Below, piece by piece: positions 47,104 through 56,180 of a stretch of DNA of 64,000 nt. Each line of letters opens with the position of its first letter. The first letter of the stretch is position 1. The translations under genes were made by a program, and so were the position numbers. Origin of the DNA: JBBCJM01 sp037190175 (GTDB lineage Bacteria > Pseudomonadota > Alphaproteobacteria > Rhodobacterales > Rhodobacteraceae). The notes beneath the pieces were generated by a model. The model was not told where the DNA came from, did no database searches, and worked only from the letters and a program-made list of their open reading frames with translations. Where the stretch lies: contig JBBCJM010000101.1 in assembly GCA_037190175.1 (NCBI GenBank), positions 7,374 through 71,373 on the forward strand, given 5' to 3'.

Positions 47104-47828
47104 CCGGTGGCGCGCAGCCCCTCGTCGGACTGCCAGCTGGCCAGCGCGCGGCGGGTGGCCGGGCCGAAGACCCCGTCCACCCCGCCGGTGCGGTAGCCCA
47201 GCGCGGTCAGCCGGCGCTGGATCTCGCGCCGCTCGCTGCTGGTCAGGCCCAGGAGCCGTTCCTCCACCCGCGCGTCCGAGGCGGTGTCGCCCGGCTCGGT
47301 CGGCACGGTGACGCTGCCGGCCTGCTGGCCGATCAGCCGCACCTGCTGGGCGGTGACATAGCCGGTGGCGGTGGCGCGGTTGGCGCTCTGCCAGCGACCG
47401 ATCGCGTTGCGGGTGTTGCTTCCCCACAGCCCGTCCGCCACCCCGGTGTTGTAGCCGAGCGAGGTCAGCTGCCGCTGGATCGTGGCGCGCTGGGTGCGGG
47501 TGAGGCCCAGCGAGGCCTCGACCTGTGCCGCGCTGCCCGCGCCGGGCTGGATCACGGGTGGCGGGTCGCCCACGGGCGAGCCCAGCCGGGCCAGCGCGCG
47601 TTCGGCCTCGGCCCGGAAGATGCCGCGGGGGAACTGGGCCAGATAGTTGCGATAGCCGCGCACGCTGTTGGTCTGCTGCGCTGCGGCCCAGGCGTTGCGG
47701 TCGAGCTCCTGCTGGATCAGCGACTGCGCCACGCCGCCCACGATGTCGCCCAGATCCCTCTGGGCCGCGGCGGGGGCGGCCAGCGCCATGGCGGCGCCGA
47801 CCATGATCGGAAAAGCAATCCTGCGCAT
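47052..47828 (-). CDS. secreted protein with two peptidoglycan-binding domains
   Basis: A 258-residue protein. The signal peptide is MRRIAFPIMVGAAMALAAP with AAAQ cleavage. After a helical region (SVRGYRNYLAQFPRGIFRAE), two PG_binding_1-like repeats occur at about residues 100-155 (TRTQRATIQRQLTSLGYNTG) and 185-245 (SSERREIQRRLTALGYRTGG). Good AGGAGGAAGACG site. A periplasmic wall-binding protein of unknown catalytic role. Confidence 0.75.
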   Translation of the reverse strand: MRRIAFPIMVGAAMALAAPAAAQRDLGDIVGGVAQSLIQQELDRNAWAAAQQTNSVRGYRNYLAQFPRGIFRAEAERALARLGSPVGDPPPVIQPGAGSAAQVEASLGLTRTQRATIQRQLTSLGYNTGVADGLWGSNTRNAIGRWQSANRATATGYVTAQQVRLIGQQAGSVTVPTEPGDTASDARVEERLLGLTSSERREIQRRLTALGYRTGGVDGVFGPATRRALASWQSDEGLRATGYITADQLRELRRQTAA

Positions 47829-47964
47829 CGTCTTCCTCCTGATCGAAGGGGGCCGGTCGGTGCCGGCCTGTTCATGGCGGGACAACGCCCGAACGGCCCA
47901 AAGGTTGCCGGAGCGCGCCGGGGCGCATAGATCGGCGGAAAGCCGCAACATCCCGGATGCCGCC

Positions 47965-48954
47965 ATGATCCCGCTTTCCATACTCGAACTCGTGCGTGTC
48001 CGGCAGGGGTCGGACGCCAGGGCGGCGCTGGACCATGCCCGCGACCTGGCGGGCAGGGCCGAGGGCTGGGGCTACCGCCGCATCTGGGTGGCCGAGCATC
48101 ACAACATGGCCGGCATCGCCAGCGCCGCCACCGCGGTGGTGCTGGCGCATCTCGCCGCCGGATCCTCGACCATCCGGGTGGGAGCGGGCGGGATCATGCT
48201 GCCCAACCATTCGCCTTACGTGATCGCCGAGCAGTTCGGGACGCTGGCGCGGCTCTATCCCGGCCGGATCGACCTCGGCCTCGGCCGCGCGCCGGGGACC
48301 GACCAGATCACGCTGCGCGCCCTGCGCCGCAGCCCCGAGGCGTCGGACAGCTTCCCCAACGACGTGCTGGAGCTGCAGGCCTGGCTGGCCCCGGCGGCGG
48401 AGGGCCAGCGGGTGGTGGCGGTGCCGGCGGCGGGGACGGAGGTGCCGCTGTGGATCCTCGGATCGAGCACCTACGGGGCGATGCTGGCGGCAGAGCTGGG
48501 GCTGCCCTACGCCTTCGCCTCGCATTTCGCGCCCGACCTGCTCTTGCCGGCGCTGGAGCTCTATCGCAGCCGGTTCAAGCCCTCGGCGCAGCTCGACCGT
48601 CCCTATGCCATGGTGGGGGTGAACGTGATCGCGGCGGGGACCGACGAGGAGGCGCGCCGGCTGGCCACCACGCAGCAGATGTCCTTCGCCAATATCTTCC
48701 GCGGCGCCCGCGGCCTCAGCCCGCCGCCCATCGACGATATCGAGAGCTACTGGACCCCGCGGGAAAAGGCGCAGGCCATGGCGATGCTGGCGCGCTCGAT
48801 CTGGGGCTCGGAGGCGACGATGAAGGCGGGGCTCGCCGCGCTGGTGGCCGAGACCGGGGCGGACGAGCTGATCGTGGTCTCGGACGTGTTCGACCCCGAG
48901 CTGCGCCTGCGGTCCTTCGAGACGATCGCCCGGGCGGCGGGGAACATCCCCTGA
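47965..48954 (+). CDS. LLM-class flavin-dependent oxidoreductase
   Basis: A 329-residue TIM-barrel protein of the bacterial luciferase-like family. MIPLSILELVRVRQGSDARA, YRRIWVAEHHNMAGIAS, IRVGAGGIMLPNHSPYVIAE and LGLGRAPGTD are characteristic of this group. Substrate unknown; relatives oxidise sulfonates, amides or aldehydes using FMNH2. It is divergent from the secreted peptidoglycan-binding gene and followed by a small hydrophilic gene. Confidence 0.85.
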   Translation: MIPLSILELVRVRQGSDARAALDHARDLAGRAEGWGYRRIWVAEHHNMAGIASAATAVVLAHLAAGSSTIRVGAGGIMLPNHSPYVIAEQFGTLARLYPGRIDLGLGRAPGTDQITLRALRRSPEASDSFPNDVLELQAWLAPAAEGQRVVAVPAAGTEVPLWILGSSTYGAMLAAELGLPYAFASHFAPDLLLPALELYRSRFKPSAQLDRPYAMVGVNVIAAGTDEEARRLATTQQMSFANIFRGARGLSPPPIDDIESYWTPREKAQAMAMLARSIWGSEATMKAGLAALVAETGADELIVVSDVFDPELRLRSFETIARAAGNIP

Positions 48955-48989
48955 CCCCCGCGGGTTTCCCCCGAAAGGAGGATCCGCCG

Positions 48990-49238
48990 ATGACCCAGGA
49001 CAAGGACCACCCCGAGGACATCCCCGCCGCCCGCACCACCGCGGTCGATCCCCGCGAGGCGAAGGCGAAGAACACCCGCTTCGACGTGCAGGCCGAGGCG
49101 CAGCGGTCCAAGATGGCCAATGCCGAGCAGCCGCCCAACCCCAACCGGGTGCCGCGCACCAATCAGCCCAACGCCGGCGGCCGCAACCGCGACGTGGGCG
49201 ACCGCAAGGGCCGCGGCGCCACCGAGATGGAGAACTGA
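48990..49238 (+). CDS. small hydrophilic protein of unknown function
   Basis: An 82-residue, highly charged, probably disordered product (MTQDKDHPEDIPAARTTAVD, and PNPNRVPRTNQPNAGGRNRD). An excellent AAAGGAGGATCC site precedes it. It is 35 bases after the flavin oxidoreductase, so may be co-transcribed. Not recognised. Confidence 0.65.
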   Translation: MTQDKDHPEDIPAARTTAVDPREAKAKNTRFDVQAEAQRSKMANAEQPPNPNRVPRTNQPNAGGRNRDVGDRKGRGATEMEN

Positions 49239-49245
49239 GGCGGCG

Positions 49246-49392
49246 CGCTCATCAAGCCTGACGGCTTTCTTCGCTTGCCCAAAGCGATCTTCACTTTGGC
49301 TGAAATACTCCACGGGGGTCCGGGGGGGTGTAACCCCCGGGGTGAGCCTCCAGGGCGACGCCAGCGAAGAAAGCCGTCAGGCTTGATGAGCG
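49246..49392. repeat. 30-bp perfect inverted repeat with inner hairpin
   Basis: The arms 49246-49275 and 49363-49392 are perfectly complementary and enclose 87 bases. The inside contains a second inverted repeat (GGGGGTCCGGGG, then CCCCCGGGG). The right arm overlaps the last codons of the LacI gene. The inner sequence resembles dispersed intergenic elements of Rhodobacteraceae (recollection). Possibly a MITE-like element doubling as a terminator. Confidence 0.8.
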
Positions 49393-50405
49393 GCCCCCGC
49401 CGGCCCGCAGGACCCCTTCGCCCGAAAGGCGCAGGCCAGTTCCACCCGGCGGGCGGGCAGGGGCAGGCCGGTCAGCATCTCGCGCAAGAGGTCAACCGAG
49501 GCCGCGCCGATGGCCTGCATCGGCATCAGGATGGCCGAGAGCGCGGGGGTCAGGAACTCGCCCTGCGGCAGCCCGTCCATCCCGACCACCGAGACGTCGC
49601 CCGGCACCGAGAGCCCGGCGCCCTGCACCGCCTGCATCGCCCCGAAGGCCAGGCTGTCGCCGGCGGCCAGGATGGCGGTGAAGTCGCGGCCGCGGGCCAG
49701 CCGGGCCGCTACCGCGGCGGCGGCAAGCTCGGGCAGCCAGTCCTCCACCTCCACCACCAGCCCCGGGTCCTCGGCGCCCGCCAGCCGCATCCGGTCGCGC
49801 CAGCCCTCCATCCGCCGCTCGATGGTGCGCCGGCCGGGGCGGGTCAGGAACAGGATGCGGCGGTGGCCGAGGCGGATCAGGTGGTCGGTCGCCAAGGCCG
49901 CCGCGGCGCGGTTGGAGGGGGCCACCGACGACAGCTGCATCAGGGGATCGTCGCCGTTCACCAGCACGATGGGCTTGCCGAACCCTCGGGTGGGGGCCAG
50001 CATCGCCTCGTCGTCCAGCGTCAGGAACAGGAGGCCCGCGACCTCCGGGTCCGCCGCCGCCTCGGCCAGCGCCGCGCGTTCCTCGTCGGTGTCGGCGACG
50101 GCGCGGGTGACCAGATCCAGCTTCAGGTGCCCCGCCCGCGCGGTCAGCCCCTGCATCACCCCGAAGGTGAACAGGCTCTTCGACAGGTCGACCATGGCGG
50201 CGGCCGAGGCCAGCACCATGACCCGCCGTCCGGCCAGCGCCGGGGGCAGGGCATAGCCCAGGTCCTGCGCGGTGCGGCGGATCCGCGCCACCAGGTCGGG
50301 ATGCACCCCGGCCGCGCCGGTCAGCGCCCGGCTGACGGTGGCGATGGAAACCCCGGCCTGCGCCGCCACCTCGGCCAGCCGCACCTTCTGGCGTCTCGTC
50401 TTCAT
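49377..50405 (-). CDS. LacI-family transcriptional regulator
   Basis: A 342-residue protein. The N-terminal HTH VRLAEVAAQAGVSIATVSRA and the hinge region are followed by a periplasmic-binding-protein-like sensor domain (SVAPSNRAAAALATDHLIRL and DFTAILAAGDSLAFGAM). It is divergent from the GH105 gene, so it should bind operators in the 75-base gap and respond to a uronate-derived sugar. Its 3' end lies within the right arm of the inverted repeat. Confidence 0.9.
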   Translation of the reverse strand: MKTRRQKVRLAEVAAQAGVSIATVSRALTGAAGVHPDLVARIRRTAQDLGYALPPALAGRRVMVLASAAAMVDLSKSLFTFGVMQGLTARAGHLKLDLVTRAVADTDEERAALAEAAADPEVAGLLFLTLDDEAMLAPTRGFGKPIVLVNGDDPLMQLSSVAPSNRAAAALATDHLIRLGHRRILFLTRPGRRTIERRMEGWRDRMRLAGAEDPGLVVEVEDWLPELAAAAVAARLARGRDFTAILAAGDSLAFGAMQAVQGAGLSVPGDVSVVGMDGLPQGEFLTPALSAILMPMQAIGAASVDLLREMLTGLPLPARRVELACAFRAKGSCGPAGAAHQA

Positions 50406-50480
50406 GGTTTTCCTCCCGCCCATATTCCGTGCAAAATTTTTTCGTATTGCGCAAATTATTTTCACGGCTTTGATGGAGGG
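50406..50480. promoter_or_regulatory. divergent promoter and LacI operator region
   Basis: This is an AT-rich stretch in a GC-rich neighbourhood. TTGCGCAA (50447-50454) is a perfect 8-base palindrome; TGCAAAAT at 50430-50437 may be a second half-site. It serves both the regulator and the uronate operon. Confidence 0.55.
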
Positions 50481-51569
50481 ATGACGCTGCATCGCCCCGA
50501 ATCCGCGCTGTTGCGCGCCCGGCTGGACCTGCTGGTGCAGGGCATGGTCGCGCTGCGCCATGACGGCCGTTATGACGAGCCCAACCTCGACGGCACGGCG
50601 GGGGACTATATCAGCTTCGACGCATGGGAATGGCCGCAGGGGGTGGGGCTCTACGGGCTGGTGCAGCTCTGGCGCCGCCACCGCGACCCGGCTTTGCTGG
50701 CGCTGCTGGAGGGCTGGTACGACCGCGCGCTGGCCCGCGGGTTGCCGGGGCTGAACATCAATACCACCGGCCCGATGTTGGCGCTGTCGGTGCTGTGGCG
50801 CGAGACCGGCGAGGCCCGCTGGCAGCCGGCGCTGGAGGATTGGGCCAACCGGGTGATGACCGAGGCCCCGCGCACCGCCGAGGGCGGGTTCCAGCACGAT
50901 GTCTCCGACCGGCTGAACCCGGGCGAGCTGTGGGACGACACGCTCTTCATGTGCGCGCTGTTCCTGGCCAGCTACGGGCAGGGCGCCGGGCGGCGGGATC
51001 TGGTGGACGAGGCGATCCGCCAGTTCCTGGTCCATGCCCGCTACCTGACCGATACGGAAACGGGCCTGTGGTTCCACGGCTGGACCTTCGCGGGCCGGCA
51101 CAACTTCGCCCGCGCGCGCTGGGCGCGGGGGAACGCCTGGGTGACGGCCTGCATCCTCGATCTGTTCGAGTTGTGCGAGGTGCCGGTCTCGGTGCGGCTG
51201 TTCCTGGAGGGGGTGCTGGCGGCGCAGGTGGAGGCGCTCTTGCCCCTGCAGGCGGACAGCGGGGCCTGGCGGACGCTGCTGGACGATGAGACCTCGTATG
51301 AAGAAACCTCGGCAACCGCCGGTTTTGCCTATGGTTTGCTGAAGGCGGCGCGGCAGGGGCTGGGCCGTAGCGCGTGGGCCGAGGCCGGATGGAAGGCCGT
51401 GCAGGCGGTGCTGGACCGGATCGACGCGCAGGGCACGGTGCAGGGGGTCAGCTATGGCACCCGCATGGGCCACGACCTGCAGTTCTACCGCGACATCCCG
51501 ATCCAGCCCACCGGCTACGGGCAGGCGCTGGCCATCCTGTGTTTGGTCGAGGCGGAGGGGCAGTTGTGA
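50481..51569 (+). CDS. GH105 unsaturated uronyl hydrolase
   Basis: A 362-residue (alpha/alpha)6-barrel protein. Family features seen are AWEWPQGVGLYGL, NPGELWDDTLFM (catalytic Asp pair), FHGWTFAGRHNFARARWARG followed by NAW, and ETSATAGFAYGL. No signal peptide, so it acts in the cytoplasm, cleaving 4,5-unsaturated uronic acid from imported oligosaccharides (YteR/YesR-like). First gene of the operon, with GGAGGG site. Confidence 0.85.
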   Translation: MTLHRPESALLRARLDLLVQGMVALRHDGRYDEPNLDGTAGDYISFDAWEWPQGVGLYGLVQLWRRHRDPALLALLEGWYDRALARGLPGLNINTTGPMLALSVLWRETGEARWQPALEDWANRVMTEAPRTAEGGFQHDVSDRLNPGELWDDTLFMCALFLASYGQGAGRRDLVDEAIRQFLVHARYLTDTETGLWFHGWTFAGRHNFARARWARGNAWVTACILDLFELCEVPVSVRLFLEGVLAAQVEALLPLQADSGAWRTLLDDETSYEETSATAGFAYGLLKAARQGLGRSAWAEAGWKAVQAVLDRIDAQGTVQGVSYGTRMGHDLQFYRDIPIQPTGYGQALAILCLVEAEGQL

Positions 51570-52393
51570 TGGATACCCGCTATGGCGTGAACCCGCTGGA
51601 CTATCGCACCTGGGACACCGACCGGCTGCGCGCCGAGTTCCTGGTGGAAGGCGCCTTCGCCGGGGGCCTGCGGCTGATCTATACCCATATCGACCGGATG
51701 ATCGTGGGGGCGGCGGTGCCCGGGACCCCGCTGGTGCTGGGCGACGGGGCGGAGGTCGGCACCCCCCGCTTCTTCGACGCCCGCGAGGCGGGGGTGGCGA
51801 ACCTGGGCGGTCCCGGCACGGTGACGGTGGACGGGCAGGTTTTCCGGCTGGAGAACCGCGACATCCTCTATGTCGGGCGCGGGGCGCAGGAGGTGAGCTT
51901 CGCCTCGGAAAGCCCTGACACGCCGGCGAAATTCTACATCAACTCGGTCCCCGCCGGGGCGGACCATCCCCACCGGCTGATCAAGCGGGCCGAGGCGAAG
52001 CGCATCCATCTGGGCGAGGCGCGGAAGTCCAACGTCCGCTCGCTGGCCATGTACATCCACCCCGAGGTCGCGCCCTCCTGCCTGCTCTTGATGGGGATCA
52101 CCGACCTGGCCGAGGGTTCGGTCTGGAACACCATGCCGCCGCATGTGCACGAGCGGCGGATGGAGGCCTATTGCTATTTCGACCTGTCGCCCGAGGACCG
52201 GGTGGTGAAGCTCATAGGCATACCCGACCATACCCGCAGCCTGATCCTGGCCGACGGCGACATCGTGCTGTCGCCCGCCTGGTCGATCCACATGGGCGCC
52301 GGGACCGGGCCCTATGCCTTCGTCTGGGGCATGACCGGCGAGAACCAGGCCTATAACGACGTGACCCCCGTTCCGGTGAACACCCTGAAATGA
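51569..52393 (+). CDS. kduI: 5-dehydro-4-deoxy-D-glucuronate isomerase
   Basis: A 274-residue cupin-fold isomerase of normal KduI length. The metal site is visible in MPPHVHERRMEAYCYF (His-x-His and Glu) with a later His in WSIHMGAGTG. It converts 5-keto-4-deoxyuronate from unsaturated uronates into 2,5-diketo-3-deoxygluconate. TGATG coupling to the GH105 gene upstream. Confidence 0.92.
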   Translation: MDTRYGVNPLDYRTWDTDRLRAEFLVEGAFAGGLRLIYTHIDRMIVGAAVPGTPLVLGDGAEVGTPRFFDAREAGVANLGGPGTVTVDGQVFRLENRDILYVGRGAQEVSFASESPDTPAKFYINSVPAGADHPHRLIKRAEAKRIHLGEARKSNVRSLAMYIHPEVAPSCLLLMGITDLAEGSVWNTMPPHVHERRMEAYCYFDLSPEDRVVKLIGIPDHTRSLILADGDIVLSPAWSIHMGAGTGPYAFVWGMTGENQAYNDVTPVPVNTLK

Positions 52394-54852
52394 CGGCGCT
52401 TCTCTCGCATCCGCTGACCCCCGGCACCGCCATCGGCTATTGGCGGGTCTCGGCCATCGCCGAGGCGCGGTATGACCTGCCCGACCTGCCGATGCAGGGC
52501 GAGATGGACCCGTTCTTCTTCCTGACCAAGGACAAGAACTTCATCCCGCACGAATATCCCTGCCGGACTCAATTCGCGGCCGAACGGCGGGGCAGGCGGC
52601 CGCAGGTCGGCGCGCTGGCGCCGGAACGCAACTGGCTGCCCTTCGGCTCGCCGCGGCTGGACCTCTCGGGCTTCTGGTTCCGCCCCACGGCGATCGCGGC
52701 GCGGGCGGAGACGGTGGTGCGCGCGGCCATGGCCGGCATTGCGCGGGTTTCCTTGCGCACCTGCGGCGGGGCGATCCTGACCGTGAACGGCGCCGAGGTG
52801 GGCTGGATGGCCCCCTACAGGCGCAACGCCGAGAGCATCGAGCAGTTCGAGTTCCCGGTGCAGGCCGGCGACAACCGCATCGAGGTCGCCTTCGACGACC
52901 TGGCCGAGCGCGATGCGCGGTTCTACATCCAGCTGGACTGGCTGGACGGCCCGGGGGTCGAGGCGGGGATCGAGGTGCCCGACGAGGCGCTGGCGGGCGC
53001 GTTGGAACTGGCGCTGGCCACCATGCATTTCGACCGCCCGGCCTATACCGGGGGCGAGGTGGCGCTGGTGCTGCCGCAACCGATCCCGGCCGAGGTCGCG
53101 GTGGCGGTGAAGGTCGAGGGCGATTTCATGTCCCATGTGGACGAGAAACTGGCCCACCGCCTGCCCGCCGGGGCTACCCGGCTGGTCTTGGCCCCGGTCG
53201 CGAGCCTCCCCGGCGACTTCCGCCATTTCATCGTGACCCTGACCGCGGGGGGCTTCACCGCCACCCGGGTGTTCGGGGTGGAGGTCTGCGACCTGGCGGC
53301 GCAGGGCGCGGTGCCGGCCACGCCGGAGGGGCGGGTGCAGGAGGCGCTGGAGTGGATCGCCGAACGCGCCGAGCCCGATACCGTGGCCGCCCTGGCCCGG
53401 CTGGCGCTGGGCAAGGGCGACGCGCGCACCGAGGAGATGATCGCCCGCACCCTGCCGGTGATCGAGGATTGCTGGGACTGCGCCGACTTCGCGCTGGTGC
53501 CGCTCTTGTGGGGCCGGATCCGCTTCGGCGACCTGCTGTCGGCCCCCCTGCGCGCGCGGATCGACGCCGCGGTGCTGGGCTATCGCTACTGGATGGACGA
53601 GCCTGGCAACGACGTGCAGTGGTATTTCAGCGAGAACCACGCGCTGCTGTTCCATACCTCGGCCTATCTGGCCGGGGCGCTGCTGCCCGAGGCCACCTTC
53701 CGCCGCTCGGGCCGCACCGGCGCGGAGCAGTCCGCGGTGGGGCGGGACAGGGTGCGGGCCTGGCTGGACCACTTCGAGCAATGGGAGATGGCCGAGTTCA
53801 ACTCCGCCCCCTATTTCCCCATCGACCTCAAGGGGTTGACCGCGCTTTACGCATTGGCCCCGGATGCGGATATCCGCGAACGGGCGGGGCGGTCGATCCG
53901 GCGGCTGATCGGGATGGTGGCGGCCAGCGCGCATCACGGGGTGCTGACCGCGGCGCAGGGGCGCAGCTATGAGCATACCTTGCGGGCCGGCCGCACGCTG
54001 GAGCTTTCGGCCATCACCCGGATGCTCTGGGGTCTCGGCAACCTCGGCGCGCGGTTCCATGCGGTGCCGGGGCTGGCGCTGGCGATCCGCGACCACGGCC
54101 TGACGCTGGACGAAACGCTCGGCCAGCGGGCAAGCCTCGCCAAGGGCGAACAGGAGTGGATCTTCGCGCAAGGAGCGAACCGCTTCGCCATCCTGCAACA
54201 TGCCAAGACCCCCGACTGGGCGCTGGGCACCGCCGCGGGCTATCGCTGGTTCGACTGGGGCTATCAGGAAACCCTGGTCCATGCCCGGATCGGCCGCAAC
54301 GCCGATGCGCAGATCTGGATCAATCACCCGGGCGAAGTGATTCACTCGGGCTATGGCCGGCCCTCCTACTGGGGCGGCTCGGCCTCGATTCCCCGGGTGC
54401 AGCAGTATCGCGGGCTGGCGCTGGTGTGGTTCGACGGCCAGCCGGAGCAGCCGGATTTCACCCATGCCTGGTTCCCCACCCCCGCCTTCGACCGCTGGAA
54501 CGTCGATGGCAACCGCGCCGTGGCGCAGTCCGGGCAGGGGGTGGCGGTGCTGGCGGCCTCGGGCCCCCTGCATCCCGTGACCCAAGGCCCGACAACGGGT
54601 TGCGAGCTGCGGCTGGCGGGCCGGAGCGGCTGGTGGCTGGTCCGCCTGACCTCGGGCGGGGCCGGGGAACGGGCCGCCCGCTTCGCCGCCCTGGCCCCCG
54701 CCGGAGACGCCCGGGGCCGCGTTTGCGTTGAGGACCCCGAATACGGGATGGTAGTCTTCGAGCCGGACGGCAGCGTGTCGGCCGAGGGAAGGCGGCTGGC
54801 ACTGAAGCAATTCACGGTCGAGGGAACGCTGACCCTGCGGGATGCCGGCTGA
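52390..54852 (+). CDS. 820-residue putative polysaccharide-degrading enzyme
   Basis: A large protein without signal peptide. Residues 90-310 are beta-sandwich-like (LRTCGGAILTVNGAEVGWM). Residues 320-600 are helical toroid-like, with WMDEPGNDVQWYFSENHALL (Asn-His) and GVLTAAQGRSYEHTL (Arg-Tyr-His), residues reminiscent of alpha/alpha-toroid uronate lyases. Residues 620-815 form a C-terminal beta sheet (GYRWFDWGYQETLVHARIG). Overall layout resembles heparinase II/III-like lyases, but no exact family is recognised. It is in the uronate operon and overlaps kduI by four bases. Confidence 0.6.
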   Translation: MTALLSHPLTPGTAIGYWRVSAIAEARYDLPDLPMQGEMDPFFFLTKDKNFIPHEYPCRTQFAAERRGRRPQVGALAPERNWLPFGSPRLDLSGFWFRPTAIAARAETVVRAAMAGIARVSLRTCGGAILTVNGAEVGWMAPYRRNAESIEQFEFPVQAGDNRIEVAFDDLAERDARFYIQLDWLDGPGVEAGIEVPDEALAGALELALATMHFDRPAYTGGEVALVLPQPIPAEVAVAVKVEGDFMSHVDEKLAHRLPAGATRLVLAPVASLPGDFRHFIVTLTAGGFTATRVFGVEVCDLAAQGAVPATPEGRVQEALEWIAERAEPDTVAALARLALGKGDARTEEMIARTLPVIEDCWDCADFALVPLLWGRIRFGDLLSAPLRARIDAAVLGYRYWMDEPGNDVQWYFSENHALLFHTSAYLAGALLPEATFRRSGRTGAEQSAVGRDRVRAWLDHFEQWEMAEFNSAPYFPIDLKGLTALYALAPDADIRERAGRSIRRLIGMVAASAHHGVLTAAQGRSYEHTLRAGRTLELSAITRMLWGLGNLGARFHAVPGLALAIRDHGLTLDETLGQRASLAKGEQEWIFAQGANRFAILQHAKTPDWALGTAAGYRWFDWGYQETLVHARIGRNADAQIWINHPGEVIHSGYGRPSYWGGSASIPRVQQYRGLALVWFDGQPEQPDFTHAWFPTPAFDRWNVDGNRAVAQSGQGVAVLAASGPLHPVTQGPTTGCELRLAGRSGWWLVRLTSGGAGERAARFAALAPAGDARGRVCVEDPEYGMVVFEPDGSVSAEGRRLALKQFTVEGTLTLRDAG

Positions 54853-54909
54853 CACCCCGCAGGACCAAGGGAACGCGCCCGCCAAGGGGCGAACAGAGGA
54901 GGAGAGAAG

Positions 54910-56175
54910 ATGAGAAAGACACTGACCGCCACGCTCGCGCTGGCCTTCGGCATGGGCAGCGCCGCCTGGGCCGGCGACGTGCGCATCATGTGGTATTCGG
55001 ACGGGGTGGAGGGCGAGGTCATGGCCGACCTCGTGAACCGCTTCAATGCCGAGCATCCGGGGATCAACGTGATCCTCGACAACGTGGCCTACCGGGTGAT
55101 CCAGGAACAGCTGCCGATCCAGCTGGAGGCGGGCGAGGGGCCGGATATCGCGCGGGTCACCAACATCAAGGCGCTGGCCAACCACTGGCTGGACCTGACG
55201 CCCCACCTCAGCGACGCCGACTACTGGCGCACCAACTTCGGCGAACATGCCGACTGGATGCGCGAGGACGGGTCGGAGGCCATCACCGGCTTCATGACCC
55301 AGCTGACCCTGACCGGGGGCTTTGCCAACAAGACGCTGTTCGACCAGGCCGGCGTGGCGATCCCGGGCGACGACGCCACCTGGGACGACTGGGTGAACGC
55401 CGCGGCCGAGGTGGCGGCCAGCCAGGGCACCGCGGCGGCCTTCGCCATCGACCGCTCGGGCCACCGGATCAGCGGGCCGAACGTCAGCTACGGCGCCATC
55501 TACATCGGGCCGGACGGGATGCCGCTGCCGGTGGACGACGGGGTGAAGGCTTACTCCGAAAAGCTGGTGCAATGGGTGAACGAGGGCAAGATGCTCAAGG
55601 ACACCTGGGTGGCGGCGGCGGGGTCGTCCTACCGCGCGGCGGCCGACGACTTCATCAACGCGGCGATCCCCTATTACTACTCGGGCTCCTGGCAGGTGGC
55701 CAACCTGTCGACCAAGATCGGCGACGGGTTCGACTGGGTGGCGACCGGCTCGCCCTGCGGCACGCATGGCTGCTCGGGCCTGGCCGGCGGCGCGGCGCTG
55801 GTGGCGATCAAGTACAGCCAGAACGCCGAGGAAGTCGCCACGGTGATGGAATGGTTCGCCCGCGAGGACATCGTGAAGGAGTTCTCGGAACGCACCCTCT
55901 TCCTGCCCGCGCATCAGGGCGTGATCGACAAGGGCGGGCTCGCCTGGGTCACCGACGACCCGAACGTGGGCGCCGCGCTCGACAAGTTCGTGGCGGCCGC
56001 GGGCCAGATCGAGCCCGAGGCGGCGAAACTGCCGGCGTGGAAATGGGGCAACACCTATTACGGCGCGCTGGTCAACCGCATCAGCCAGGTGATGGCGGGC
56101 GAGATGTCGCTGGACGAGGCCTACCAGCGCATCGACGCCGACATCGCCGAGGCGGTGAAGGCCCAGGGCGGCTGA
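54910..56175 (+). CDS. sugar ABC transporter substrate-binding protein
   Basis: A 421-residue solute-binding protein. The signal peptide is MRKTLTATLALAFGMGSAA with AWAG cleavage. The mature protein shows the cluster B sugar-binding fold (ADLVNRFNAEHPGINVILDN; GEGPDIARV; YYSGSWQVANLSTKIGDG). GAGGAGGAGAG precedes the start. Likely ligand: oligo-uronides, by operon context. Confidence 0.9.
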   Translation: MRKTLTATLALAFGMGSAAWAGDVRIMWYSDGVEGEVMADLVNRFNAEHPGINVILDNVAYRVIQEQLPIQLEAGEGPDIARVTNIKALANHWLDLTPHLSDADYWRTNFGEHADWMREDGSEAITGFMTQLTLTGGFANKTLFDQAGVAIPGDDATWDDWVNAAAEVAASQGTAAAFAIDRSGHRISGPNVSYGAIYIGPDGMPLPVDDGVKAYSEKLVQWVNEGKMLKDTWVAAAGSSYRAAADDFINAAIPYYYSGSWQVANLSTKIGDGFDWVATGSPCGTHGCSGLAGGAALVAIKYSQNAEEVATVMEWFAREDIVKEFSERTLFLPAHQGVIDKGGLAWVTDDPNVGAALDKFVAAAGQIEPEAAKLPAWKWGNTYYGALVNRISQVMAGEMSLDEAYQRIDADIAEAVKAQGG

Positions 56176-56180
56176 GCCCC

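Noticed and set aside
52351..55914. Very long open frame on the minus strand (1187 codons)
   Set aside because: It lies opposite the kduI-lyase-binding-protein genes, which have clear motifs; the composition (His/Arg/Gly/Pro-rich) is that of an antisense shadow in GC-rich DNA.
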